NCBI GenBank assembly: GCA_029863035.1
Contig: JAOTWH010000001.1
Coordinates: 1-45,448, forward strand
DNA from: Acidimicrobiia bacterium
GTDB lineage: Bacteria; Actinomycetota; Acidimicrobiia; UBA5794; JAOTWH01
Length of the DNA: 45,448 nt
Direction: 5' to 3'
Part shown: one piece after another, positions 16,064 to 22,667 of the stretch
Layout of the letters: each line of letters opens with the position of its first letter
Position numbering within the stretch: position 1 is the first letter of the stretch
Notes under the pieces: model-generated
Databases searched by the model: none
Told to the model about the DNA's origin: nothing
Seen by the model: only the letters and a program-made list of their open reading frames with translations
Made by a program: the position numbers and the translations under genes

Positions 16064-17398
16064 GTGGAGGGAAGAGACGTGCACGACCCGGGGCGGAGGT
16101 TCCCATACCGACCCATCGTGGTCGCGCTGCTGGCGGCGGCGCTCGGTGCCGGGATGATGAGCGCGGTGGTCACCGCCAAAGAGAGCGGCCCATCGTTGAC
16201 GCCGGAAGAGACCCTGGGCAAGGAACTCTTTTTCGACAAGATCTCGGATCCTTCGTGGGTCGCCTGTGCCACCTGCCACACGCCGGAGGTGGGCTGGACG
16301 GGACGCATCGCCGGAATCAACCTCCACGGAGCGGTGTACCGGGGAGCGGTGCCGCAGCGGTTTGGTGACCGCAAACCGCCGTCGACCGCGTACGCGACGT
16401 TCAGCCCCATCTTCCATTTCGACGGGACCGAATTCGTCGGTGGGAACTTCTGGGATGGTCGGGCCACCGGAGAGCGGCTGGGCAACCCGGCCGCCGACCA
16501 GGCGCTGGGGCCGTTCCTCAATCCAGTCGAGCAGAACATGCCGTCGAAACAGGCGGTGTGTGAGGAGGTGGCGGACTCGAAGTACACCGACCTGTTCGAG
16601 GCGGTGTGGGGTCTCGATTCGCTCGACTGCAGCGACGATGGAGTGGAGGCGGTCTACGACCAAATAGGCCTGTCGATCGCCGCCTATGAAGCTTCGCCGG
16701 AGGTGAGCCCGTTCAGCTCCAAGTTCGACGCCTACTGGGCGGCATGCCTGGAGGCGGGCAACGCCCCCGAGGACTGTGGGAAGGCCGAAGGTGACAAGGC
16801 CGTTCTCGACCCCGAAGCGATCCTCGCCGACCAGGAGTTCGATGGGCTCATCGAGTTCGGGGAGTACTGCGCGGCTTGCCATGCCAGCCATGTGCCGGGC
16901 CCGGACGGGGAGCCGCCGCTTTTCACCGATTTCACGTTCGAGAACCTCGGGGTTCCGAGGAACCTGGAGAACCCGTTCTACGGCATGGACGAGGTGTTCC
17001 TCGACGACGGCAGTCCCATCAACCCGGACGGCGATCTCTTCGTCGACTTCGGCCTGGGCGACTTCCTGCGGAGCCGCCCCGAGTGGGAAGCCGAGGCCTT
17101 CGAGAACGACGGCAAGTTCAAGGTGCCGACCCTGCGCAATGTCGACCTTCGCAACGGCAAGGGCTTCCCCAAGGCGTACATGCACAACGGCGCCTTGAAG
17201 AGCCTGGAGGAGGTGGTCCACTTCTACAACACGAGGGACGTTCCCGAAGAGACCTGGCCGCCACCGGAGGTGGATCGCAACGTCAACCGCGACATCCTCG
17301 TGGGAGTTCCCCTGGGCAACCTGGAGCTGGCCGACGAGGCCGAAGCCGCCATCGTGGCGTTCCTGGGAACGCTGAGCGACGGCTACCTCACCGACTGA
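16064..17398 (+). CDS. Di-heme cytochrome c peroxidase / MauG family protein
   Basis: 444 residues with an N-terminal membrane anchor or signal (residues about 17-38), so it acts outside the cytoplasm. Two c-type heme sites are present: CATCH at 68-72 and CAACH at 269-273. The C-terminal YMHNGALKSLEEVVHFYN segment provides the methionine (about 373) typical of bacterial di-heme peroxidases, which reduce hydrogen peroxide with cytochrome electrons; MauG-like relatives oxidise other substrates. The length is somewhat greater than classical CcpA (about 330-350), mostly between the two heme domains. Start GTG 16064 follows a strong AGGGAGGG ribosome-binding site. A small hairpin at 17450-17465 follows the gene. 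Confidence 0.92.
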   Translation: MEGRDVHDPGRRFPYRPIVVALLAAALGAGMMSAVVTAKESGPSLTPEETLGKELFFDKISDPSWVACATCHTPEVGWTGRIAGINLHGAVYRGAVPQRFGDRKPPSTAYATFSPIFHFDGTEFVGGNFWDGRATGERLGNPAADQALGPFLNPVEQNMPSKQAVCEEVADSKYTDLFEAVWGLDSLDCSDDGVEAVYDQIGLSIAAYEASPEVSPFSSKFDAYWAACLEAGNAPEDCGKAEGDKAVLDPEAILADQEFDGLIEFGEYCAACHASHVPGPDGEPPLFTDFTFENLGVPRNLENPFYGMDEVFLDDGSPINPDGDLFVDFGLGDFLRSRPEWEAEAFENDGKFKVPTLRNVDLRNGKGFPKAYMHNGALKSLEEVVHFYNTRDVPEETWPPPEVDRNVNRDILVGVPLGNLELADEAEAAIVAFLGTLSDGYLTD

Positions 17399-17449
17399 AA
17401 CTTTCGGGCAGCGTTAGCAGCCGTTCAGTCAAGTCCCATCTGGTGTGGG

Positions 17450-17469
17450 ACCCCTGAACAGGGGTTTCT
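17450..17469. terminator. Hairpin terminator after the peroxidase gene, outside the island's left end
   Basis: ACCCCTG (17450-17456) pairs with CAGGGGT (17459-17465), followed by TTTCT. It lies 12 bases from the first tRNA-end-like copy, just as another hairpin lies next to the intact tRNA-Glu at 26066-26088. It may therefore be the original terminator of that tRNA gene before the island integrated (inference). Confidence 0.55.
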
Positions 17470-17475
17470 GTCGCT

Positions 17476-17603
17476 GGTAGCCCCGACCGGATCTACTCAT
17501 TCTTTTCAAGAGGGCGTTACCGGCTTCTTGAAGAGGGAGGGTAGCCCCGACCGGATTTCCTCATTCTTTTCAAGAGGGCGTTACCGGCTTCTTGAAGAGA
17601 GAG
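17476..17603. repeat. Tandem 64-bp repeat containing tRNA-Glu 3'-end-like sequence
   Basis: Two copies, 17476-17539 and 17540-17603, differ at about three positions. Each begins GGTAGCCCCGACCGGAT, identical to the displaced tRNA-Glu end at 17634-17650. Each later has GGGCGTTACCGGCTT, close to the tRNA's GGCGTTACCGCCTT, separated by a 19-base segment that replaces the T loop. TTCAAGA and TCTTGAA within each copy can pair. They look like decayed attachment sites left by earlier integrations or slipped duplications. Confidence 0.7.
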
Positions 17604-17630
17604 CAGGGCGGCGTCCGCCCCCCTGCTCTC
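17599..17630. other. Strong 10-bp hairpin next to the left attachment site
   Basis: GAGAGCAGGG (17599-17608) pairs perfectly with CCCTGCTCTC (17621-17630); the 12-base loop CGGCGTCCGCCC can itself fold. It has no U-tract and lies six bases before the tRNA fragment. Role unknown; terminator or recombination-site element are possibilities. Confidence 0.5.
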
Positions 17631-17635
17631 CTTGG

Positions 17636-17678
17636 TAGCCCCGACCGGATTTGAACCGGCGTTACCGCCTTGAGAGGG
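17636..17678 (-). repeat. Left attachment site: displaced 3' half of tRNA-Glu
   Basis: This 43-base segment matches 26096-26138 of the intact tRNA-Glu at 41 positions. It covers the acceptor end, T arm and part of the anticodon arm, then stops matching. The two differences (17647/26107 and 17657/26117) are the two partners of one T-stem pair, G-C here and A-U in the intact gene. A tRNA 3' end duplicated 8.5 kb away with an integrase gene between is the hallmark of tRNA-site integration. Confidence 0.88.
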
Positions 17679-17732
17679 GGGTTCAGGGGTTTTCTGATGT
17701 GATGGGCTGACCTGGTGCAACACACGAAAAGA

Positions 17733-17748
17733 GCCCCTGACCGGGGGT
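17733..17748. terminator. Small GC hairpin inside the left end
   Basis: CCCC (17734-17737) pairs with GGGG (17744-17747). On the minus strand the hairpin is followed by CTCTTTTCG, a weak terminator-like context reading out of the island. The adjacent 17761-17775 is another inverted repeat, ACTGTTG-T-CAACAGT. Both may be part of the attachment region. Confidence 0.35.
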
Positions 17749-17806
17749 TATGCCGTCGTTACTGTTGTCAACAGTTGGCGTCGTTTTGCATCGGTTTTGA
17801 CCCTGA

Positions 17807-17831
17807 TGTGGCCCAGGCGTGGCCCAAGCCC
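17807..17831 (+). repeat. 25-bp direct repeat, left copy (candidate integrase arm site)
   Basis: This 25-base sequence is identical to 26013-26037 near the other island end. It contains two direct copies of GTGGCCCA(A/G)GC in tandem. The copies lie 129 bases (left) and 58 bases (right) inside the attachment sites. Confidence 0.6.
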
Positions 17832-17866
17832 ATCTCCGGCCTGCTCGCCCCTCCGCCGGTCTGTGG

Positions 17867-17872
17867 TAGAAT
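17867..17872 (+). promoter_or_regulatory. -10 box for the toxin-antitoxin operon
   Basis: TAGAAT, eight bases before the ATG at 17881, giving a very short or absent leader. Confidence 0.45.
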
Positions 17873-17880
17873 GTTGCGAT

Positions 17881-18594
17881 ATGGACACGCTTCTGACGAC
17901 GGGCCGAGTGGCGGATCGGTTGGGTACCACTCGCTCCCGGGTGCATCGGGCGGTGACGCAGGGGGTGGTGCGGCCCGAGACGACCGCCGGCGGTCATCTT
18001 CGCTTCAGGGCGGTCGACGTTGCCCTCTTGGAGCGACAGCTCGGCTACGCGCCTCCCATCGCCGGGATCAGCCGGGAAGAGGTGCTGGTGGCGGCAGCGC
18101 TGCTGGGCCGCCCGCTCGGTCTCCGCTCGGCCCGCGCCGTCGCCCGCGCCGCCGGGATCAGCCCCACCACGGCGAGCCGGGCGCTGCGTCGTTTGGAAAA
18201 GAAGGAGCTGGTACGCCGCCGCCGGCGCCGGGTGGTGCTGGGGGTTCCGAGGGACGTCGACGTGTGGGAGATCGACGTCCGGAATCGCCGCTGGGGTCGG
18301 CTGGCTCCGATGCTGGCTGACGCCGTGTTCCCCGAGACGTCCGAGCCGGCGGCTGGGGACGGTCGGGTTCCGGTGTGGCTGCGTCACCTGTTCTGGAACG
18401 CCGACGTGCACCAGCTCGACGTCAGGCGGGATGGCGCCTACATCGCCGGAAGGATCCTGGCCAGTGACGACGCCCAAGCGCACGCGTGGGCGGTCGTCAC
18501 GCTGCCCGCCGAAGCCTTTCTGCACGCGGCACGGATGCGAGGCGTGCCCAGACGGCGGGCAGCGCTGGCTCGCAACCTGGCAGCGGGGAGGTAG
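17881..18594 (+). CDS. Two-HTH DNA-binding protein, candidate antitoxin (AbiEi-like role)
   Basis: 237 residues. The first 50 residues form a MerR/excisionase-type helix-turn-helix (TTGRVADRLGTTRSRVHRAV ... GGHLRFRAVDV). A second, winged-helix-like HTH lies at about 80-120 (ARAVARAAGISPTTASRALRRLEKKELVRRRR). The last 80 residues (VPVWLRHLFWNADVHQLDV ... YIAGRIL) recall the short LFWD-type domain I associate with proteins next to AbiEii toxins; this is from memory and unverified. It precedes the AbiEii-like gene by three bases, so the two form an operon. Start ATG 17881 is chosen for its -10 box and normal HTH beginning; an in-frame ATG at 17797 would add unlikely sequence overlapping the 25-bp repeat. 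Confidence 0.85.
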   Translation: MDTLLTTGRVADRLGTTRSRVHRAVTQGVVRPETTAGGHLRFRAVDVALLERQLGYAPPIAGISREEVLVAAALLGRPLGLRSARAVARAAGISPTTASRALRRLEKKELVRRRRRRVVLGVPRDVDVWEIDVRNRRWGRLAPMLADAVFPETSEPAAGDGRVPVWLRHLFWNADVHQLDVRRDGAYIAGRILASDDAQAHAWAVVTLPAEAFLHAARMRGVPRRRAALARNLAAGR

Positions 18595-18597
18595 CCG

Positions 18598-19302
18598 GTG
18601 GCCATCGACCTACCAGCACATCTGAAGGCGGTGCTTCCGCCACCGACCCGAGAGGTGTGGCAGGCGCTTGTCGGCAACCTCCCCGACGGTGCCTACCTGG
18701 TCGGCGGCACCGGGATCGCCGCCCATCTCGGGCACCGGGTCAGTCGCGACCTCGACTTCTTCGTCGGTAAGCCGTTCGAGCCTCAGGAGTTGGCCGCCGC
18801 CTTGGACAAGATCGATCGGTTCGCCGCCACCCAGGTCGCCGCCGGAACCCTCAACGGCTACCTCGGCGAGACCCGCGTCCAGTTCCTCGACGCCCGTGAC
18901 CAACACCCGGTCGATGCCTACGTCGAGGTCGCCGGCATCCCCGTTGCCGGGCTCCGTGATCTCCTCGCCACCAAGCTCAAGGTCGTCGGCGACCGCGGCG
19001 AGCTACGCGACTACTTCGACCTGCTGGTCCTCGAACGCGACGCCGGCCATCGCGTCGAGGAGGGCCTGGCAATTGTCATTGAGCGCTACCGGCCCGCCAC
19101 CCCCGAAGCGGTCGTCCTGCATATCGTGCGAGCACTCGGCTCAATGGAGGACGTCGCCGACGACCCCGCCCTGCCCATGAACCGGAGCGAGACCGAGGCC
19201 TACTGGGCGAGACGTCAACCAGAGATCGTCCGCTCCCTGGACTGGCTCACAGGCCGCCAGACGAAACGTCACCAAGGACCCGGTCCCGACCTATCCGGGT
19301 GA
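18598..19302 (+). CDS. AbiEii-like nucleotidyltransferase toxin
   Basis: 234 residues of the AbiEii/AbiGii toxin family, a DNA-polymerase-beta-like nucleotidyltransferase. The motif YLVGGTGIAAHLGHRVSRDLDFFV at about 32-55 matches the family core GGTxLAxHLGHRxSxDLDFF, with the D-x-D metal ligands present. KLKVVGDRGELRDYFDLLVL at about 128-147 matches the second conserved block (K...R..RDYxDL). AbiEii proteins act as toxins controlled by a DNA-binding AbiEi antitoxin (type IV system) and can abort phage infection. Start GTG 18598 is preceded by GGGGAGG overlapping the upstream stop, consistent with translational coupling. Typical AbiEii toxins are somewhat longer (about 270-300), so this is a compact version. 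Confidence 0.87.
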   Translation: MAIDLPAHLKAVLPPPTREVWQALVGNLPDGAYLVGGTGIAAHLGHRVSRDLDFFVGKPFEPQELAAALDKIDRFAATQVAAGTLNGYLGETRVQFLDARDQHPVDAYVEVAGIPVAGLRDLLATKLKVVGDRGELRDYFDLLVLERDAGHRVEEGLAIVIERYRPATPEAVVLHIVRALGSMEDVADDPALPMNRSETEAYWARRQPEIVRSLDWLTGRQTKRHQGPGPDLSG

Positions 19303-19493
19303 CCGCAGTTCCAGCAACTCGCAATCGCAACGACGACACCCGGTGACGGGAAGTGTTGACAACCGCGTGCTGTTCAGGCCCGAGCCCGAGGTGTCCACGC
19401 CGGGCCACATCTGAACCCTGCTCCGGATCGGGAGTGGCGGCTTCTCCGCATCGAAGCATCGACTCTGATACCCGAAACGCTTCCGTGTGCCGG

Positions 19494-20879
19494 CTAGTAG
19501 GTCACCGTCCAATTCCCGTCTGCCCCGATTTCGAGGTAGTCGGTGCCGGCGTCGATCAACACCGTGCCGTTGTAGGGCCCAATCTCATTCACCTCGAGGT
19601 CACGGTCGCTCGATGACTGATAGGACCAGACGAAGAAGTTCGAGGACCCGTTGTGGGTTATTGTCGCTGGGCCACTTTGCGACACCAGAATCACGCTGTC
19701 GCCGGACCCCGAGATCGACGAGCCCGTCATCGCTGCTGCCGTACAGAGTGGTTTCACGTTCACCGTCCACGGGCCCGACGAAGTGATGTCAAGGTGTCTG
19801 ACCTTCTCGTCGGACGACCAGTGGTTCACCGGTCGGGTGCCGCTGTATGCACCGATCTCGTTCACCAGAAGGTCGATGTGTGAGAACGTGGAGTCCAAAG
19901 ACCAAACGGCGAAGTTGGACGAGGACGCGTATGAGATCTCCAACACTGCGGCTTCGTCGCCTGGCACGGTCAATGGCTCAACGTCATCGCCTGTTCCCGA
20001 CAGGACGAACGCCGACCACGAAGCGCAGGGAGGAGGGGGCGGCGGCGGGGGCGGGGGAGGCGGAGGAGGCGGAACACAGGGTGCCAGCGGTGCGACGCCT
20101 CCAGCAAGACCGAACGCTCCAGCCACAGGAAGCCAGTCCTCTTCTCCAAGCTGATACTGGAAGTCGGCAACACCAGTGGTGTTCGAGTTCTTGAAATAGA
20201 ACGTGCAATTGGACGGGCGGAACAAGGTCGGCGAGTCAGCCCCGCTGTCGTTCCAATCACCTGCCACAAACCGATCTCCGGGGTCCCCGAAGATGATCTG
20301 CCCCGAAGCGTTGCCGGTGTCCAGCGTGTTCCTCCAGTAGAAGAGCCCGGTGGATTCTCGGTGGAGGCCGATCTCGTCGACGCCGTCGCCGTCCCAGTCG
20401 CCGGCCACAGGTTTGTCACCAGGGTCGCCGAAGCCCAGCGAGATCTGTGCTGCCCCCATGGGGGAACCCGTGCAGGTGATGGTGAACAGGTAGAACTTCT
20501 GCTCCGAAGGCCGGTAGATGCCCAGGTTGTCGTCACCGTCGCCGTCCCAGTCACCCACGACGGGGATGTCAGAGGGATCGCCGGCGAAGCACTCGGCATT
20601 GGCGGGTCCTTGAGTATTGGAGTTGCGGGCATAGAAAAAGCCGTCCGATTGGCGGTACAGCCCAGGAGTAGAGGTCCCGTTGCCATCCCAGTCTCCACTA
20701 ATGGGCAAGTCTCCCGGGTTCCCGTAGTAGAAGCTCGTGATCAAGCCGGTGGCTGAATCGCGTAGGTGCCACACACCTTGACCGGTGTCAACCAAACCCA
20801 CCTCGGTCACGGCAGCGGCGGGGGCTGCACCCATCAGAAGTGCGACAACGACTCCAACGACACCTATCCCTGCTCTCAT
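19494..20879 (-). CDS. Secreted FG-GAP/VCBS-like repeat protein with poly-proline linker
   Basis: About 461 residues. A signal peptide (RAGIGVVGVVVALLMGAAPAAA) is followed by at least four repeats of about 48-50 residues containing GDWDGDG or close variants with an aromatic (Y/F) strand. These resemble calcium-binding blades of FG-GAP/VCBS beta-propellers. After a linker of more than ten prolines come two repeats of about 75-85 residues sharing SSNFxVWS, LxVNEIGxYxGT and WTVNV/WTVTY. They look like a carbohydrate- or surface-binding module, but I cannot name it. Start ATG 20879 is chosen because AGAGGAG lies six bases upstream; a TTG eight codons earlier has none. The protein likely sits outside the cell. 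It has no partner gene nearby, and its island location suggests a transferred surface factor. Confidence 0.82.
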   Translation of the reverse strand: MRAGIGVVGVVVALLMGAAPAAAVTEVGLVDTGQGVWHLRDSATGLITSFYYGNPGDLPISGDWDGNGTSTPGLYRQSDGFFYARNSNTQGPANAECFAGDPSDIPVVGDWDGDGDDNLGIYRPSEQKFYLFTITCTGSPMGAAQISLGFGDPGDKPVAGDWDGDGVDEIGLHRESTGLFYWRNTLDTGNASGQIIFGDPGDRFVAGDWNDSGADSPTLFRPSNCTFYFKNSNTTGVADFQYQLGEEDWLPVAGAFGLAGGVAPLAPCVPPPPPPPPPPPPPPPCASWSAFVLSGTGDDVEPLTVPGDEAAVLEISYASSSNFAVWSLDSTFSHIDLLVNEIGAYSGTRPVNHWSSDEKVRHLDITSSGPWTVNVKPLCTAAAMTGSSISGSGDSVILVSQSGPATITHNGSSNFFVWSYQSSSDRDLEVNEIGPYNGTVLIDAGTDYLEIGADGNWTVTY

Positions 20880-20903
20880 CCGCGCTCCTCTCGCGATGGA
20901 CAA

Positions 20904-20909
20904 ACCCTA
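20904..20909 (-). promoter_or_regulatory. -10 box candidate for the FG-GAP-like gene
   Basis: TAGGGT on the minus strand, 24 bases before the ATG at 20879, leaving a short leader that contains the AGAGGAG ribosome-binding site. Confidence 0.35.
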
Positions 20910-20983
20910 CGCAAGAGGTGGTCGAGTTGCACGGGCCATCCGGCCCGTTGGTCCTCTAGTCAAGCACCACCATCCCTGATTCG

Positions 20984-21481
20984 TCACGAACCGTGACAGC
21001 GCTTGAACTTCAGACCCGATCCGCACGGGCACCGATCATTTCGGCCCACCTTCCGACTGGCTTCCGTGCGCCGGTGAGCCGGCTTGGGCACCAACTGGAT
21101 TTGCTGCTTGAGGGCCTCGAGCTCGCCCTCGCGGAGACGCAGCTGCTTGGTCCAACCTCGGAGCCGCTCCTCAACCGCATCGAGATCTCGCTCACGGGCA
21201 GCGATCTGTGCCTCTCGAGCTGCGAGCTGCTCTTCAGCTCGGCCCGCGAATATCGGAGACTCGTCCCAGGTCCCTTTGCCGAGCACGCTCACCAACTCGC
21301 GCTCCAGGAGCGCCATGATGGCTCGGCCCATCGAGATCCCGGCTGCATCGCAATACCGCTTCCATGTCGACCATTTCGCCTCGGTTACCGGGAGCCTCAC
21401 CATCCGAAACGCCTCTTCCTGGCCGAGTCCTGAGAGCAGCTTGCGGTCGATCCTTGCCAGAGTGCCACGGTCAAGATCCAC
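20984..21481 (-). CDS. Ribbon-helix-helix-like, coiled-coil, SEC-C zinc-finger protein
   Basis: 165 residues in three parts. Residues about 25-65 (FRMVRLPVTEAKWSTWKRYCDAAG ... GRAIMALLERELVSV) fit the beta-helix-helix pattern of ribbon-helix-helix DNA-binding domains. Residues about 80-130 are a charged coiled coil (EEQLAAREAQIAARERDLDAVEERL). The last 20 residues (RNDRCPCGSGLKFKRCHG) are a SEC-C motif, a small zinc-binding module also found at the end of SecA. Start GTG 21481 has GGAGG five bases upstream. A perfect 24-bp palindrome overlaps that site, so autorepression is likely. No family name known to me covers this combination. Confidence 0.8.
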   Translation of the reverse strand: MDLDRGTLARIDRKLLSGLGQEEAFRMVRLPVTEAKWSTWKRYCDAAGISMGRAIMALLERELVSVLGKGTWDESPIFAGRAEEQLAAREAQIAARERDLDAVEERLRGWTKQLRLREGELEALKQQIQLVPKPAHRRTEASRKVGRNDRCPCGSGLKFKRCHGS

Positions 21482-21489
21482 TAGAACCT

Positions 21490-21513
21490 CCAGTGTCTAC
21501 ATGTAGACACTGG
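21490..21513. promoter_or_regulatory. Perfect 24-bp palindrome, candidate operator
   Basis: The half-site CCAGTGTCTACA at 21490-21501 is followed immediately by its exact reverse complement. It overlaps the ribosome-binding site of the RHH/SEC-C gene (start 21481). Ribbon-helix-helix repressors often bind such symmetrical sites over their own promoter. Confidence 0.7.
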
Positions 21514-21805
21514 GCAACTCGTTGCATGTGCGTGTGTGATTTGGGGGGTTCTGGCGCGAAGCGCGCTTCGTGCCGGCGACGTCTGTAGGGCGACAAGGCT
21601 TTGTCTCATGACCGCTCGTCGGTAGTGCATCGGCATGGCCTTTCGTTGGGGTTCGGTTCTGTTTCGTCTTCCGTGCCACGATTTGGTCGTGAATCGCGAG
21701 AAGTCTCTGCCGCAGGACGTCGATATCCGCCTCCTGATCCGAGTAACCCGTTGCCTTTAGCGGGAACCCGTGCAACCACCCGCCAAGATCGATCGTGATA
21801 GGCAC
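21497..21805 (-). CDS. Doubtful small ORF upstream of the RHH/SEC-C gene
   Basis: About 102 residues from GTG 21805 (a longer open frame runs to 21943). The first 45 residues (ITIDLGGWLHGFPLKATG ... DVLRQRLLAIHDQIVARK) look protein-like; the rest is low in hydrophobic pattern and Pro/Thr/Lys-rich, and the stop lies inside the 24-bp palindrome. It could be a real island gene, a decayed one, or chance. Not recognised. Confidence 0.3.
   Translation of the reverse strand: MPITIDLGGWLHGFPLKATGYSDQEADIDVLRQRLLAIHDQIVARKTKQNRTPTKGHADALPTSGHETKPCRPTDVAGTKRASRQNPPNHTRTCNELPSVYM
21553..21574. repeat. 22-bp near-perfect palindrome
   Basis: GGCGCGAAGCG (21553-21563) is followed directly by CGCTTCGTGCC, its reverse complement with one mismatch. 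It lies within the doubtful ORF. Possible protein-binding site or hairpin; function unknown. Confidence 0.4.
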
Positions 21806-22375
21806 ACAAGCTGTCTCACAGCCCCTCCTGGCAGTCTGGGCGGGTCTTGCCGCGGGTAGTCGGGCACCGCGCGGCGCCGACGGACCTCGACACTCCTCCG
21901 CTGCATCAACCGGCGGCTGGGCGCGAACGGATGGCGGGGACATGTCAAGAGGTTCGCCGGCAACCCTGTCATTTCGATGTCAGCAACTGTTCATCTCGCG
22001 ATCATCGATGAGCGCTCGCCCTGCCACCCTTTCAACTGAGTGTTATCTGAGTGTTCGTAACCCTTTCAACTGAGCTGTCTCGAAGGGTCGGTTGCCCACC
22101 GTCTCCGGACGGAGCTGGTACCGACGGATGCCGGATTCTTGGTGAGGCCGACTGCGGTTCGTGGCTCATCGCCCGTCACCGAGAGGACCCAACCCTTTCA
22201 GCGGAGTTGCCGTAACCCTGTCAAACACCCTCTCAACAGCCGCGGCAATGGCGCTCCGGCCACGGGCCTACGCGGTACCTGCAGGCCCGCGCAACTCCAG
22301 ATCGAGGTCCGAAATGGTCATCGTTTGAACGCCAAATGAGATTCAGATGAAAGGGTTGATCCTCACTATCGCAGT
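21806..22375. other. Gene-poor control region upstream of the excisionase/integrase genes
   Basis: About 570 bases with no supportable gene. It holds the AACCCTTTCA repeat cluster (next entry). The spacing of these repeats, their position before xis/int and the absence of coding signal suggest a regulatory or replication/recombination control region. Confidence 0.5.
21962..22360. repeat. AACCCTTTCA repeat cluster
   Basis: Direct copies of consensus (A)ACCCTNTCA occur at 21962-21971, 22026-22040, 22059-22074, 22191-22206, 22214-22223 and 22227-22236 (weaker), and an inverted copy TGAAAGGGTT at 22351-22360. Three of the direct copies extend to TCAACTGAG or TCAGCGGAG. They end just before the excisionase gene. 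Candidates are binding sites for the excisionase or another island regulator, or iterons of a replication origin. Confidence 0.65.
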
Positions 22376-22639
22376 ATGCAGCCCCTCGAACCCCTGCTCT
22401 CGGCACAGGACCTCGCCGACTTCCTCGACCTTCCCATCGCCACCGTCTATGCCTGGCGATCCCGTCGCCAGGGCCCACCGGGCTTCCGCATCGGCAGACA
22501 CCTCCGCTACCGACGCAGCGACATCGAACAGTGGATCAACCACCAGCTCGAGGACTCAATGCGCCACCGCAGCCCCGCGTCGATTCCTGCGCGTGCAGTC
22601 AGAAGCGGAGCAGCCCGAGCTTCCAACAGAGGGCACTGA
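22376..22639 (+). CDS. Excisionase-family helix-turn-helix protein
   Basis: 87 residues. The HTH_17/excisionase pattern is clear: LLSAQDLADFLDLPIATVYAWRSRRQGPPGFRIGRHLRYRRSDIEQWI, with the wing-like GPPGxRIGRHLRYR segment. Such proteins bend DNA and steer tyrosine integrases towards excision, or act as small repressors. It lies directly before the integrase gene (28-base gap), the usual xis-int order. The C-terminal 25 residues are basic and disordered-looking. The AACCCTTTCA repeats immediately upstream may be its binding sites (inference). Confidence 0.85.
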   Translation: MQPLEPLLSAQDLADFLDLPIATVYAWRSRRQGPPGFRIGRHLRYRRSDIEQWINHQLEDSMRHRSPASIPARAVRSGAARASNRGH

Positions 22640-22667
22640 TGGCGACCAACTCGACAGTCCACCTTCG

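Noticed and set aside
15303..16106. Long open frames opposite the SDR and peroxidase genes (including 15962-17221 minus)
   Set aside because: Antisense shadows of high-GC genes; no domain motifs, and the sense genes are unambiguous.
19303..19493. Possible small gene between the toxin and the secreted repeat protein
   Set aside because: No frame has a start with a ribosome-binding site or protein-like sequence.
20033..20075. G-rich tract that could be read as a G-quadruplex or a poly-glycine ORF
   Set aside because: It is the complement of the poly-proline linker of the secreted repeat protein; composition alone explains it.
21962..22360. CRISPR array as an explanation for the AACCCTTTCA repeats
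   Set aside because: Spacing is irregular (13 to 132 bases), repeats are only 10-16 bases and no cas genes are present.
22347..22667. N-terminal extension of the integrase frame (about 107 residues)
   Set aside because: It runs through the excisionase gene in another frame, is Ser/Thr/Pro-rich and not protein-like; the AP2-like domain begins right after ATG 22668.
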